A stretch of 64,000 nt of DNA from Natronobacterium gregoryi SP2 (GCF_000230715.2 NC_019792.1:3348001-3412000), one strand, 5' to 3'; numbered from the stretch's first letter, positions 7,638-16,634 are shown. The notes: a model not told the origin generated them from the letters alone. Program-made: numbers and translations.

Positions 7638-8843
7638 ATGATAAATAACAAGGGTTCGGGTTCCGAGAGCAGAGGGGCGCTTTCGAATCTGTGCGTGCTG
7701 GACCTGACGCAGGTGCTGGCTGGCCCGTACTGTACGATGTTGCTCGCAGACCTCGGTGCCGATGTCGTCAAGATCGAACGGCCCGGCGGTGACCTCATCC
7801 GATCGAACCCACCGTTCGTCGACGACCCGGACGAGGAGGCCTACGGCGGCTACTTCCAGAGTGTCAACAGAGGAAAGCGGAGTATCGAACTCGACTTCGG
7901 CGACGAGACCGACCGCGAAGACTTCCTCTCACTCGTCGAAGAAGCCGACGTCGTCGTCGAGAACTACCAGGCGGGAACGATGGAGAAGTACGACCTCGGC
8001 TACGAACGGCTCCAGAAGTACAACTCCGAACTCATCTACTCCTCTATTCGTGGCTTCGGCGACCCGCGAACGGGCGAGACTGACCGCCAGGGCCAGCCGT
8101 CGTTCGACCTCATCGCACAGGCGCTCGGCGGAGTCATGGAGATCACCGGCCAGGAAGACGGACCGCCCACGAAGACCGGGCCTGGCGTCGGCGACCTCTT
8201 TACAGCGACGCTGAACTGCATCGGCATCCTCGCGGCCGTCAACCACCGCGAGCAGACCGGTGACGGCCAGTACGTCGACACCGGAATGTACGACTCGATG
8301 ATCAGCTTCACCGAACGCGCCATCTACCAGCAGTCCTACACGGGCGAACCGCCATCACGGCAGGGTAACTCCCACCCGACGCTGTTTCCCTACGACGCGT
8401 TCGAGACGGCCGACGGCTACGTCGTCATCGCCGCGTTCAACGACAGACACTGGACGGAACTCTGCTCGGCGATGGGCCGCGACGAACTCGCCGACGATCA
8501 CTCGACGATGGCAGACCGCCTCGAGAGTCGACACCTCCTCCGCGAAGAAATCGCTGACTGGACGCTCGACCGGACGAACGACGAAGTCGTCGACACACTC
8601 GAAAGGCGAGTCCCAGCGGCACCCGTCCAGACGACGGCAGACATCTTCGACGACGACCACGTTCGGGCACGCGACATGCTCGTCCAGGTCGAACAACCCG
8701 GCACGGACGAACACGTCGAGATTGCGGGCTCGCCGATCAAGATGACCGAGACCTCGCCGGAGCCTCGAGGACGTGCGCCGCTGCTGGACGAGCACCGCGA
8801 CGAAATTCTGGGCGAGGAAGCCGAGACGACGGCCGACGATTAA
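7638..8843 (+). CDS. mct: Succinyl-CoA:mesaconate CoA-transferase (CaiB/BaiF family)
   Basis: A 401-residue class III CoA-transferase: LCVLDLTQVLAGPYCTMLLA near the N-terminus, LGADVVKIERPGGD, NRGKRSIELDF, SIRGFG, and the catalytic Asp in GVGDLFTATLN near residue 180. It loads mesaconate with CoA from succinyl-CoA, linking Mal to Mch. It is divergent from mamA across a 157-bp control region. Substrate assignment comes from context; CaiB-family sequence alone would not decide it. Confidence 0.88.
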   Translation: MINNKGSGSESRGALSNLCVLDLTQVLAGPYCTMLLADLGADVVKIERPGGDLIRSNPPFVDDPDEEAYGGYFQSVNRGKRSIELDFGDETDREDFLSLVEEADVVVENYQAGTMEKYDLGYERLQKYNSELIYSSIRGFGDPRTGETDRQGQPSFDLIAQALGGVMEITGQEDGPPTKTGPGVGDLFTATLNCIGILAAVNHREQTGDGQYVDTGMYDSMISFTERAIYQQSYTGEPPSRQGNSHPTLFPYDAFETADGYVVIAAFNDRHWTELCSAMGRDELADDHSTMADRLESRHLLREEIADWTLDRTNDEVVDTLERRVPAAPVQTTADIFDDDHVRARDMLVQVEQPGTDEHVEIAGSPIKMTETSPEPRGRAPLLDEHRDEILGEEAETTADD

Positions 8844-8845
8844 GC

Positions 8846-8914
8846 CGGATCGCTGTATCGACGCCAGTGCAACCGCTTCGCTTCGGGTCGGGTCGCGGTT
8901 GCGCCGGCACCGAC
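8846..8914. repeat. Degenerate type A palindrome
   Basis: A stem CAGTGCAACCGC / GCGGTTGCGCCGGC next to the full copy at 8915-9000. The inner stem is GCAACCGC/GCGGTTGC, where other copies have GCGACCGC/GCGGTCGC, so pairing is kept while sequence changes. The outer ends are poor. Confidence 0.4.
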
Positions 8915-9000
8915 TGATACGGACTGCTGTCCCGAGAGACCGGCGCGACCGTAGGCGGGCTCGCGGTCGCACCGGAACTGACGTCCAGCAAACCGTACGA
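8915..9000. repeat. Type A palindromic repeat, copy 2
   Basis: Ends TGATACGGACTGCTGTCC and CCAGCAAACCGTACGA, inner stem CCGGCGCGACCG / GCGGTCGCACCGG. It lies downstream of mct in a gene-free stretch. Confidence 0.7.
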
Positions 9001-9533
9001 CAGGAAGCCTATGCGACGACCCGCCAATTGGGTTTCGAGACGACGCGGGCCGTGATCACCGTGTCGGGTGGCCGGCGTTCGATCGTGTTTTGACTCCCGC
9101 CGTCCTGGAGGAACGCAAACGTAAGCTACAAGACGACCCCGCCGAAACGAGAGAGTATGCTGAACGGTGGCTTCACGTCGGCCCCTGCTGGCTCGCTGGC
9201 TACCGCAGCGTCTCGTCCGTTTTCGAAACCTAAACGCGTCTAACGTGCCCATGGAAGACCGACGGCTCGGCGGCGTTTCGCCGTGTCGTGGTCAATTCCC
9301 TGGCTGGTAACGCACCCGTCAGCCGCCGCCATCCATCGCGCTCGATCGCACGACTGGAGTCGTGTCGGCCACTCGCTGACGGGTCCGTATCGATTGCTGT
9401 TGGCCAGTCGTCCGACCGGACCGGGTCGAGCCCCGAGCTTCGAGCTCTGGCTGGGCGCTGGGTCCGAAGCGACGGCTGTCTCACAGAATATTGCACACGT
9501 CTGGCTGTTCCAGACACATCTCTATCCAACGCG

Positions 9534-11021
9534 ATGACAGACGAATTCGACACTGACCGACACTTCGAGACGGACCGCATCGAAAAGACCCGACGCCTCC
9601 GCGAACAGGGCGACTCACCGTACGTGACCGACGTCGATCGGGACGCGACGATCGAGTCGGTTCTCGACGCCTTCGCTGCCGACGAGTACGAGGACCCGCC
9701 GTCCACGACGTACCAACTCGCAGGTCGCGTGCTGCGTGTAAACGACCTCGGCTCGGTGCTGTTTGCCGACCTGCGGGACGAAACCGGCCGCATCCAACTT
9801 CTGTTTACCGAAGAGCAGACGGAGGCGTTCGACGACCGACAACTCGTCGACATCGGCGATTTCCTCGCCGTCACCGGCGTCCCGATCCGGACGGACACGG
9901 GCGAGCGATCGATTCACGTCGCCGACTGGCAGCTCGCGACGAAGGCCCTCCGCAGTCCGCCGACGCGGACCGGGTTCAACGAACGAAACCGAGTCCGAGA
10001 CCGCGTTGGCGCGATGGTCGTCGACGACGACCTCCGGACAGGTATCGAGACACGCTTTGCCGTGATCGCTACGCTTCGAGAGCTCCTGCAAGAGCGTGAC
10101 TTCCGCGAAGTGGATACGCCAATCCTCCACCACACCGCCGGTGGCGCACGCGCAACCCCGTTCGAAACCTACTGTGAAGCCCTCGAGGAGGAGCAGGCCC
10201 TTCGCATCGCACCCGAACTGTATCTCAAGCGGCTCGTGATGGGAGGATTCGAACGCATCTTCGAGATCGGGAGCGTCTTCCGCAACGAAGACATCGACAC
10301 GACGCACAACCCCGAATTCACGATGCTCGAGCTCTACGAGGCCTACGCCGACTACGAAGACGTGATGGAACTGACCGAATCGCTCGTCTCACAGGTCGTC
10401 CTCGAGCACACTGGATCGTACGACCTCGAGTACGGCGGGGCGACACTCGACTTCGAGCCACCGTGGGATCGGCTGACCCTCGAGCAGACGCTCGAAGAGT
10501 ACGGCGGGATTCCAGTCACGGATCGCTCCACCGACGAGTTGCGCCGACTCGCCGAGCGCGAGTACGACGTCGCGTTCGACGGCTCGGTGACGCGCGGTCG
10601 GGTGTACGAGGAACTCTACGAGGCGGCCGCCGAAGACGAGATCGAGGGGCCGCTTTTCGTGACCGACCCGCCACGCGCGTCCACGCCGCTGTGTGCGCCC
10701 CACCCCGACGACGACGCTCGGGCCGAGCGGTTCGAAGCCGTCGTTCAGGGCGTCGAACTCGCGAACGCGTACTCGGAGCTGTCCGATCCGCTCGAGCAAG
10801 CACGAACGTTCGAAGCGCAAGTCAGCCGACGGGAACGTGGCGACGACGAAGCACACGAAATGGATACCGACTACGTCCGGTCGCTCGGGTACGGCCTGCC
10901 GCCGACCGGTGGTCTCGGCATCGGCGTCGATCGGCTCGCGATGTTGATCGCGGGGACACAGTCGATCAAGGACGTGTTGCCGTTCCCGATGGTCGCACGA
11001 CAAAACGAGGAGTTCTGTTGA
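9534..11021 (+). CDS. lysS: Lysyl-tRNA synthetase, class II type
   Basis: The start at 9534 (MTDEFDTDRHFET) gives 495 residues; the upstream in-frame extension has non-acidic composition. An OB-fold anticodon domain (about 60-145) precedes the class II core. Motif 1 region REVDTPILHHTAGGA, motif 2 FRNEDIDTTHNPEFTMLELY (about 250) and motif 3 GLGIGVDRLAML (about 465) match bacterial-type LysRS closely. It charges tRNA-Lys, or is a paralogue with another acceptor. Most archaea rely on class I LysRS, so this copy is likely acquired or additional. Confidence 0.85.
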   Translation: MTDEFDTDRHFETDRIEKTRRLREQGDSPYVTDVDRDATIESVLDAFAADEYEDPPSTTYQLAGRVLRVNDLGSVLFADLRDETGRIQLLFTEEQTEAFDDRQLVDIGDFLAVTGVPIRTDTGERSIHVADWQLATKALRSPPTRTGFNERNRVRDRVGAMVVDDDLRTGIETRFAVIATLRELLQERDFREVDTPILHHTAGGARATPFETYCEALEEEQALRIAPELYLKRLVMGGFERIFEIGSVFRNEDIDTTHNPEFTMLELYEAYADYEDVMELTESLVSQVVLEHTGSYDLEYGGATLDFEPPWDRLTLEQTLEEYGGIPVTDRSTDELRRLAEREYDVAFDGSVTRGRVYEELYEAAAEDEIEGPLFVTDPPRASTPLCAPHPDDDARAERFEAVVQGVELANAYSELSDPLEQARTFEAQVSRRERGDDEAHEMDTDYVRSLGYGLPPTGGLGIGVDRLAMLIAGTQSIKDVLPFPMVARQNEEFC

Positions 11022-11999
11022 CGGTGTAAGTGGGCTTCACTGGGAAAACGGCGCTTGACGATGTACCCGACAGTAGCTCGGGCGAGAAGACAAGCGCCAC
11101 CGGTGGCCGGGGTTTTTCCTCTTCGAGAGCCGGGCAGCAGACGGCAGTCTCTCGTCCGTCTGCAGTCTCGAGCACGGCCCGACGCCGTGAATCGGCTATG
11201 CTGAATCGACGTGGATAAACAGATACAGGATCGTAGATTATTAGTCTTCCAACAGTATTTCGACACGTTTGGCGAAGTTTCGATCACCGCGTCGAACACA
11301 CCGGGACTCACAGCTACAGTGATGGAGGATGACGTTCGGCTGCGCGGCTAAATCGACCGGAAGCGCCGCGAGTTCGTCGTCTCGTTTCGCCGTCCGCTCT
11401 GCGAGAAGCGGCTGGGTGAGCGTCGTAACTCCCTCGAAGGCCGCCGAACGTGTAGAAACAGTTCGTTACAAGTGCGTTATGGGGAGTCGGTTCTGCTGGC
11501 CGTCGACCGAGTCGCGGGCCAGGCCTGCCCTGCTGGATCGAATCCCGACCGTCTGGACGATTTGACTCGTCAGTCGACGGTTGGGACGGTTCTAGTACCA
11601 TCCCAAGCGTAGACCGACTAGTTGAGAGTTGGCCAAAATCGATCACGATTCTCGATCAGAAGTGGAGTGCACTAGTCAGAGTAGACTCGCGACACTACTA
11701 TCTCACAGTCTCGTCGAGTACAATACTGTGTTTCGATCTCACAAGCACACATATAAATATTGCTAACTATATAGAAAAATGGAACGTTTCCGGTCTAAGT
11801 CCGACTCCCCAGTGCCACCCGGTCGTGTAGCGTCCGTTCTCACTGCACGACTCACGAGCCAACGCCCCACGCGCTCCGCTGTGGATAGTCGTGTACGGCA
11901 CCATCGCAGCTGCACTGTTTCACCACTCCGTTCTCGAGTTGACCACCGCGAACGTGAAACCCACAACCTGTGTCACACACTCGGACGGTTTGCGACTTC
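11022..11999. other. Gene-free stretch, about 980 bp
   Basis: No convincing gene. It holds a type B repeat (11514-11596) and an AT-rich segment near 11750-11780 with a TATA-like ACATATAAATATT, but no credible coding frame follows it. Short open frames here are Arg/Ser-rich and lack acidic bias. Confidence 0.55.
11514..11596 (+). repeat. Type B palindromic repeat, copy 1
   Basis: Pattern GGCCAGGCCTGCCCTGCTGG ... GATTTGACTCGTCAGTCGAC followed by GGTTGGGACGGTTCTAGT. The two arms CTGCTGGATCGAATC and GATTTGACTCGTCAG pair imperfectly. A reversed partial arm (CATCCCAAGCGTAGACCGAC) follows at once. Confidence 0.6.
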
Positions 12000-12533
12000 T
12001 CACATCGTCTCGAGAGAGCTACCGAGCTGGCCTGGAATCTCTTCTTCGAGAATCGGCGCACTACACTCCTCCTGACCGAGCGTGTTGGTCTGTTCGGTGA
12101 CGACGAGGAGGTGTTGGTGGACGTTCCTGATCGCCGACTGGAGTGTTTCGATTTCGTCGGTCTGCGTTGGGTCTGTCTGTGCCTGGTCTAAGTGTCCCAC
12201 AGCGAGTGCCTCCGTCACATCTTGCAGTTCCAAGACTGGCGTAAGGAGATCCCGGCGGACGACCCAGACAGTGTTTGCGAACGCGAGAGTCACAAGGCAG
12301 ACGACCACAGCCGTCCCGACGACGTATCCCGTTGGCATGGCCGTCAGTACTCGCGTAGGGCCGAGAAAGGCAAGCGGAAACACGAGCAGCAACATCGCGG
12401 CCACGTACTGGATGACGGCCGCCGTGAGGACCTTTCGCTCGATGCTGTCCTCGAACTGGAGCCACTGCAGCAACTGCCGGAGCGTGCGTCGGTACGTGTC
12501 GACTACTACGCGTGAAACTGTGGCTCCTTTCAT
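12000..12533 (-). CDS. Small HAMP-type membrane protein
   Basis: 177 residues with two hydrophobic helices (about 34-57 and 67-90, KVLTAAVIQYVAAMLLLVFP and TGYVVGTAVVVCLVTLAFAN) followed by a HAMP-like segment: RRDLLTPVLELQDVTEALA, GHLDQ, DEIETLQSAIRNVHQHLL. It resembles the membrane and HAMP part of halobacterial transducers but has no signalling domain; it stops after a short acidic tail. It may be a remnant or a stand-alone sensor piece. Its start codon lies inside a type A repeat. Confidence 0.65.
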   Translation of the reverse strand: MKGATVSRVVVDTYRRTLRQLLQWLQFEDSIERKVLTAAVIQYVAAMLLLVFPLAFLGPTRVLTAMPTGYVVGTAVVVCLVTLAFANTVWVVRRDLLTPVLELQDVTEALAVGHLDQAQTDPTQTDEIETLQSAIRNVHQHLLVVTEQTNTLGQEECSAPILEEEIPGQLGSSLETM

Positions 12534-12616
12534 ACGGTTTGCTGTCCATCAGTTCCGGCGCGACCGCGAGCCCACCTGCGGTAACGCCGGTACCTCGGGA
12601 CAGCATTCCGTCTCAT
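12530..12616. repeat. Type A palindromic repeat, copy 3
   Basis: Ends TCATACGGTTTGCTGTCC and GGGACAGCATTCCGTCTCA, inner stem CCGGCGCGACCGC / GCGGTAACGCCGG. The start codon of the HAMP-type gene (12531-12533, minus strand) is in its left end, and type B copy 2 abuts its right end. Confidence 0.7.
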
Positions 12617-12700
12617 ACTAGTACCGTCCCAACCGTCGACTGACGGGTCGAATCGAGCCACACCGCCAGATTCGACCGATCAGTTCAGGCTTGGCCCGCC
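12617..12700 (-). repeat. Type B palindromic repeat, copy 2 (reversed)
   Basis: Starts TACTAGTACCGTCCCAACCG and ends CAGTTCAGGCTTGGCCCGCC. It is almost the exact reverse complement of the copy at 23436-23520, which suggests recent movement of one of them. Confidence 0.75.
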
Positions 12701-12710
12701 ACTAGTGCTT

Positions 12711-12790
12711 TGGCAAGCCTGAACAGATGAGTGAAACCGAATGCAGTCGTCTGGTTTCACTCAGCAGTCGACGCTTGGCGGAGTACTAGT
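12711..12790 (+). repeat. Type B palindromic repeat, copy 3
   Basis: TGGCAAGCCTGAACAGATGA at the left, CAGCAGTCGACGCTTGGCGG and AGTACTAGT at the right. The inner arms GAGTGAAACC / GGTTTCACTC differ completely from other copies (GGGTCGAATC / GATTCGGCCC) yet still pair, so the hairpin is conserved by compensating change. Confidence 0.7.
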
Positions 12791-13090
12791 AACCGGCCGG
12801 CACGATCTGAAACCCAGGCGTACACAGCCGCCCCCACCATCCACTACCAACCTCGTCCAGCCGCCGACAGCGGGCAATCTGTCTGGCGGTCAGAATCGAC
12901 GCTACGGCGGTGTCAACCCGGTCGAATGCGTCGTCGGTGTTGGCGGTGACGGTCACTGTCCACCGGTTGCCAGTCTGAAGTTCATTGCCGATTGGAAACT
13001 GCTTCTGTGTCGAACTCGTTCAGGTCTGTGATCAGTACCGACTCGCCGTTCCGAAGCACCCGTGGGGAACGTTCTCGGCGCTGATCGGAA
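12787..13090 (-). pseudogene. Possible decayed coding fragment
   Basis: On the minus strand two adjacent frames read like haloarchaeal protein: RVLRNGESVLITDLNEFDTE ending in a stop near 13010, then, in another frame, GNRWTVTVTANTDDAFDRVD and TAVASILTARQIARC to a stop at the edge of type B copy 3. A frameshift between them would explain this. No family recognised and no start codon assigned. Confidence 0.25.
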
Positions 13091-13644
13091 ACTCTCCTCA
13101 GCGGCTCTTTTGTTCGGCTTCTTCGGTGCACGCAAGGAGCCGGGATTCTCGGTTGCTGTCTCGAGTCAGACGACTGTGGCTGTCCACTCGTGGTTACAAC
13201 TACACTGACTCGATCGGATCACGAAGTTGGCGGCCGTGTCACAGTCTCGCCAGCGGGGCTACGAGCCTGATGTCGTGACGATTACGGAGGCGACGGGTTC
13301 GTTCTTCGCGGCCAGCGACAACGGGTGTTGTCCCGACGACGCATGCCGACGGAGCGCTCTTCGATAGCCACTGCTACGAACGGGTTCGAACTTCCCTATA
13401 GATGCAGAACTGGTGACCAGTCACTCTCGTCGTTTACTTCCAGAAACGATCGGCACTCAGTTCGTGCAACTAGTGCCGTCACACAGCGAGATAGTCGTTT
13501 CTGGTAACACGTATTGGTTACACTAGAACCCTGCATGCTTTTTCGCAAAGACTATATTCTCTTCTATCAATAACGTAGTTACCTTTCGATCAACTGCATC
13601 GCACTCGAGAATAGCGGGCTGGATTATGGGAGGGACACAGCACA

Positions 13645-14268
13645 ATGTATGAGTTTGCGGACATCCAGACGGACGCCACGATCGCTCCGGGGACGAATAT
13701 CCTCGTAACGGGACCACCGCTTACTGGGAAACGCCAACTCGCACTCGACGTTCTCGCACAGGGAGCCGAACGCGGGGACGGTTCGATTATCGTAACGACA
13801 AAAGACAACGCCGACACCATTCGAGCCAGATGTAGCGAGAGAACGCAACAGGAGTCGCCACCGCTTGGCATCGTCGACTGCGTCTCGAACCAACAGTCGA
13901 ACGAATCCAGCGATAGCTCGCAGGTCTCGTACGTTTCCTCACCTGTCGATATGACGAGCATCGGAATTGCAGTCTCGAGGTTTCTCGAGGAGTTCTACGA
14001 GGGGCGTGGAATCACCGAGAATCGCGTCATGTTGCACTCGATTTCGACGTTGTTACTGTACTCGGACCTCGAGACGGTGTTTCGGTTCTTGCACGTCTTT
14101 ACGGGACGGATTCAGAGTGCCGATGGTCTCGGAATCTATCTCATCGATTCGACAGCACACGACGAACAGACGGTCGACACGCTCAAACAGTTGTTTGACG
14201 GCGTCGTGAACGTCGCCCCAGAGGACGGCACCGAGACGACGGTCACGACGACCGGCCTGGCCCTGTAA
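13645..14268 (+). CDS. RAD55/KaiC-like RecA-superfamily ATPase
   Basis: 207 residues with a Walker A-like loop GPPLTGKRQL at about 22-31 and a Walker B-like strand GIYLIDST at about 168. Haloarchaeal genomes carry many such small RAD55-like proteins, often beside histidine kinases and response regulators. The next gene is a HalX response regulator. The loop is GPPLTGKRQ, where the classical form is GxxxxGK[ST], so the usual Ser/Thr is replaced by Arg and ATPase activity may be weak or absent. Confidence 0.7.
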   Translation: MYEFADIQTDATIAPGTNILVTGPPLTGKRQLALDVLAQGAERGDGSIIVTTKDNADTIRARCSERTQQESPPLGIVDCVSNQQSNESSDSSQVSYVSSPVDMTSIGIAVSRFLEEFYEGRGITENRVMLHSISTLLLYSDLETVFRFLHVFTGRIQSADGLGIYLIDSTAHDEQTVDTLKQLFDGVVNVAPEDGTETTVTTTGLAL

Positions 14269-14505
14269 TCACGCAAACTCTCTTTTCGGCCCCAACGCAG
14301 GGATAGCGCCGCGGACGCTCCGACGCCGACCGACGACGACCGAAGTCCTCAGAGTAGTGACCGCACGCCGTGTCCGACTACTCTACAGACGGAGCAGGCC
14401 GCGTCTCTCAGGTTGGTTTCGGAGGGAGTCACGCAAGCAACGAACCATCCCACCCGTGGTGATTCACTGCTCGTCCGTGTTCCAGTCTACTAATCGGTCA
14501 TGTGA

Positions 14506-14512
14506 TTTATAT
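14506..14512 (+). promoter_or_regulatory. TATA box of HalX response regulator
   Basis: TTTATAT, 37-43 bp before the ATG at 14549, which would give a leader of roughly 14 nt. Confidence 0.4.
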
Positions 14513-14548
14513 CCCAGTACTAGCATTCACTTGCTAGGTGCAGGATCA

Positions 14549-15181
14549 ATGACGGAGCAAAAGTCCTCTCCGCCAGGAGAGGAGTCGGAGGTGCTCGTCG
14601 TCGACGACGAACCCCGACTCGCTGGCCTCTTCGCGAGTTGGTTGACAGCAGGGTGGTCCGTTAGTACTGCCTATAGCGGAGACGAAGCACTCGAGAAGAT
14701 CGACGAATCGACCGACATCGTCCTGCTCGACCGTCGGATGCCGGGACAATCTGGTGACGACGTGCTCTCTACGCTCCGATCGAAAGACGACGACACACGG
14801 GTGCTGATGATCACAGCCGTCGAGCCAGACTTTGATATTATCGAAATGGGCTTCGACGACTACCTCGTGAAGCCAGTCTCCAAAGACGAACTCCTGACAG
14901 CCCTCACAGACGTTCTCGAGAGAGCAGCCTACGAGTCGTCTGTCCAGGAGTACTACGCTCTCGTCTCGAAGCGGGCGCTGCTCGAGAAAGAGAAGACTGA
15001 GCACGAACTGGGCGAAAGCACGGTCTATCAGGAGTTGACAGACCGAATCGAAGAAGTCGCTGCAGAAACTGACCAAGCGATTGCGAACTTCGAGAGTCAC
15101 ACGGACTTCGCTGCTGCGTTCCGGGACATCGAGTCCGGATCGGACGAAGTTAGCGGGTCACTCCCCGACAATCCGAATTGA
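14549..15181 (+). CDS. Response regulator with HalX output domain
   Basis: Start at 14549 (MTEQKSSPPGEE) because the TATA box at 14506-14512 excludes the longer frame. The receiver domain has LVVDDEP, phosphoacceptor Asp61 in VLLDRRMPG, and the conserved Lys in DDYLVKPVS. The C-terminal 75 residues (YESSVQEYYALVSKRALLEK onward) match the HalX domain, of unknown output, found in halobacterial regulators. No kinase is adjacent; the hybrid kinase at 20.9-23.1 kb is the nearest candidate. Confidence 0.88.
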   Translation: MTEQKSSPPGEESEVLVVDDEPRLAGLFASWLTAGWSVSTAYSGDEALEKIDESTDIVLLDRRMPGQSGDDVLSTLRSKDDDTRVLMITAVEPDFDIIEMGFDDYLVKPVSKDELLTALTDVLERAAYESSVQEYYALVSKRALLEKEKTEHELGESTVYQELTDRIEEVAAETDQAIANFESHTDFAAAFRDIESGSDEVSGSLPDNPN

Positions 15182-15219
15182 GAGAGGTGAGCCCGTACCG
15201 CTGTTCGCGGGACGATCGA

Positions 15220-15308
15220 GCGGGAGTCCGTCGGGTCGCCCACTGCGCGTAGTCAAGCGGGAGTCCGTCGGGTCGCCCACTGCGCGTAGTCAAGCGGGAG
15301 TCCGTCGG
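15220..15308 (+). repeat. 37-bp tandem repeat, about 2.4 copies
   Basis: The unit starting GCGGGAGTCCGTCGGGTCGC at 15220 repeats exactly at 15257 and begins a third time at 15294 (15 bases). It lies between the response regulator and the convergent DUF5305 gene. The two full copies look identical, so it is recent. Confidence 0.85.
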
Positions 15309-15341
15309 AACGGTGTTGCTGTGTTCGCCGTGGCATGGCCG

Positions 15342-16634
15342 TCAGATTTGGTCCCACGCGTCGTCGTCGTCAGGGTCCGGGAGGTCTGCTTGCGTGAAAG
15401 TAGTCGAGTCAGGTTCTTCGCCTGTCCCAGTTGCCTCCCCCGTTTCGTCTTCCGCTTCTCGTTCGGTCTGGCTTTCTTTTTTGTGTTCTTTTTCTTGGGC
15501 CGTGTCGTCCTCGGGAAGGCTTGCTGGAGCGCTATCTGATCGTGTGTGCGCTTGCTGCCGGTCGAACGTCGTGGGATCGGCTGTCTCACTGTCGTGATTG
15601 ATCTCGACCGTCGGCCACGCTGTCTCTCCCCACCCACCACGATCGCTGTAGTAGTAGACTACGTCACCATTGACGACGGCAAACAGGTCCCGCTGCGTAT
15701 CGTGAACGACGCGTTCGTTCGTATCGATCGCGACGTCGACGACGTCTTCGAGCGTCTCGAGTTCGAGATTGTGTTCTCCGATCCACATCGGAATCGACCC
15801 CGTCGAGATCCATTCGTCGTGCCGCTGGCGATGAATTCGCTTGCGGGCAGCCGCCACGTTCGTACTCGAACGCGACACCACGAGCACAGCCCCCAGTAGC
15901 GAGAGTGCAGCAAGGAAACTACCAGCACCGACGACCGCCACGTTCGGTGACTCCGCTATTTCGACCGACGCTGTCTCGGGATGCGTGCTCTCGATTTCGT
16001 GCGTGCCATCTAGCCAATAGGCACTTCCTGTCAGTTCCAGTGGCACCGTGTCGCTCTCCGCCCCACCGTTCGAACGCGTGTCGTACGCCGTCTCGACACC
16101 GACCGAAACCGAGATGTCGCCGACACCAGTGAGCGTGTCTTCTAACTCGAGAATCCGCTCACGGACTGCTCGGACGTCGATGGTCGCCGAGGTATTTGCC
16201 TGGCCGCCTGCGGAGACTGTCGGTTCGTCGTCCAGTCCTTTGTGGTCGCTCCAGAAGACCTCTCCATCGCGTTCGGCTTCGTAACGCAGGAACAGATCGT
16301 GCTCGACGGCTGCCTCTTCGAGTGGCGTTCCGGAATCAGTAACCGCCGTCTCCGCCGTAACCGTCAACTCGGGCGTGTCGGTGTACAGATACACCGGGCT
16401 CGACTCGAGTGTCGTTCCGTTCGCCCAGAGGCCGTCCTGAACGACGGTCGCAGTAGTCGTGACATCGGTCTCGATGCGTTCTTCTCCCACCTCCTGCGTT
16501 ACTGTGGTCGTCTCCGGTGTGGCAACTGCCCAGCCAGTAAGCGTGAGAGCGGAGAGTCCGACGACGAGAAAGACGACCGCAAGCCCCCTCCCGTATTTAG
16601 CAGCGACCAGATCAAACCGTGGGCTGTCGATCAT
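15342..16634 (-). CDS. DUF5305-family membrane protein
   Basis: 430 residues: an N-terminal membrane helix (LAVVFLVVGLSALTLTGWAV, about 16-36), a large extracytoplasmic beta-rich domain starting TTTVTQEVGEERIETDVTTT, a second helix near residue 230 (VAVVGAGSFLAALSLLGAVL), then a cytoplasmic tail with ERVVHDTQRDLFAVVNGDVV and an acidic, Lys/Glu-rich end. DUF5305 genes often sit beside signal peptidase I in haloarchaea. It is upstream-adjacent to such a peptidase here and may assist handling of the secreted DUF1102 proteins. Confidence 0.8.
   Translation of the reverse strand: MIDSPRFDLVAAKYGRGLAVVFLVVGLSALTLTGWAVATPETTTVTQEVGEERIETDVTTTATVVQDGLWANGTTLESSPVYLYTDTPELTVTAETAVTDSGTPLEEAAVEHDLFLRYEAERDGEVFWSDHKGLDDEPTVSAGGQANTSATIDVRAVRERILELEDTLTGVGDISVSVGVETAYDTRSNGGAESDTVPLELTGSAYWLDGTHEIESTHPETASVEIAESPNVAVVGAGSFLAALSLLGAVLVVSRSSTNVAAARKRIHRQRHDEWISTGSIPMWIGEHNLELETLEDVVDVAIDTNERVVHDTQRDLFAVVNGDVVYYYSDRGGWGETAWPTVEINHDSETADPTTFDRQQAHTRSDSAPASLPEDDTAQEKEHKKESQTEREAEDETGEATGTGEEPDSTTFTQADLPDPDDDDAWDQI

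Larger units (their letters stand above)
8844..9533. other. Gene-free stretch, 690 bp
   Basis: Holds the tandem type A palindromes at 8846-9000. From 9001 to 9533 I see no frame with haloarchaeal protein character; the open frames are Arg/Ser/Pro-rich shadows. The reading frame that continues upstream into this gap from lysS lacks acidic residues and is not treated as coding. Confidence 0.6.
12534..13644. other. Gene-free stretch with repeats, about 1.1 kb
   Basis: Contains type A copy 3, type B copies 2 and 3 back to back, and the possible decayed fragment at 12787-13090. From 13100 to 13644 nothing convincing is visible; DNA just before 13645 is AT-rich and probably promoter. Confidence 0.5.

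Noticed and set aside
9288-9533. N-terminal extension of LysRS
   Set aside because: Composition lacks haloarchaeal acidity and LysRS homology starts after MTDEFD.
10389-11003. 204-codon minus-strand frame in lysS
   Set aside because: Shadow of the lysS coding strand; no start context or family.
11750-12075. Gene after the strong AT-rich TATA-like segment at 11750-11780
   Set aside because: The plus frame from 11779 is Arg/Ser-rich and overlaps the HAMP gene on the other strand.
15220-15308. CRISPR-like array
   Set aside because: The 37-bp units are directly adjacent without spacers and there are no cas genes in the window.
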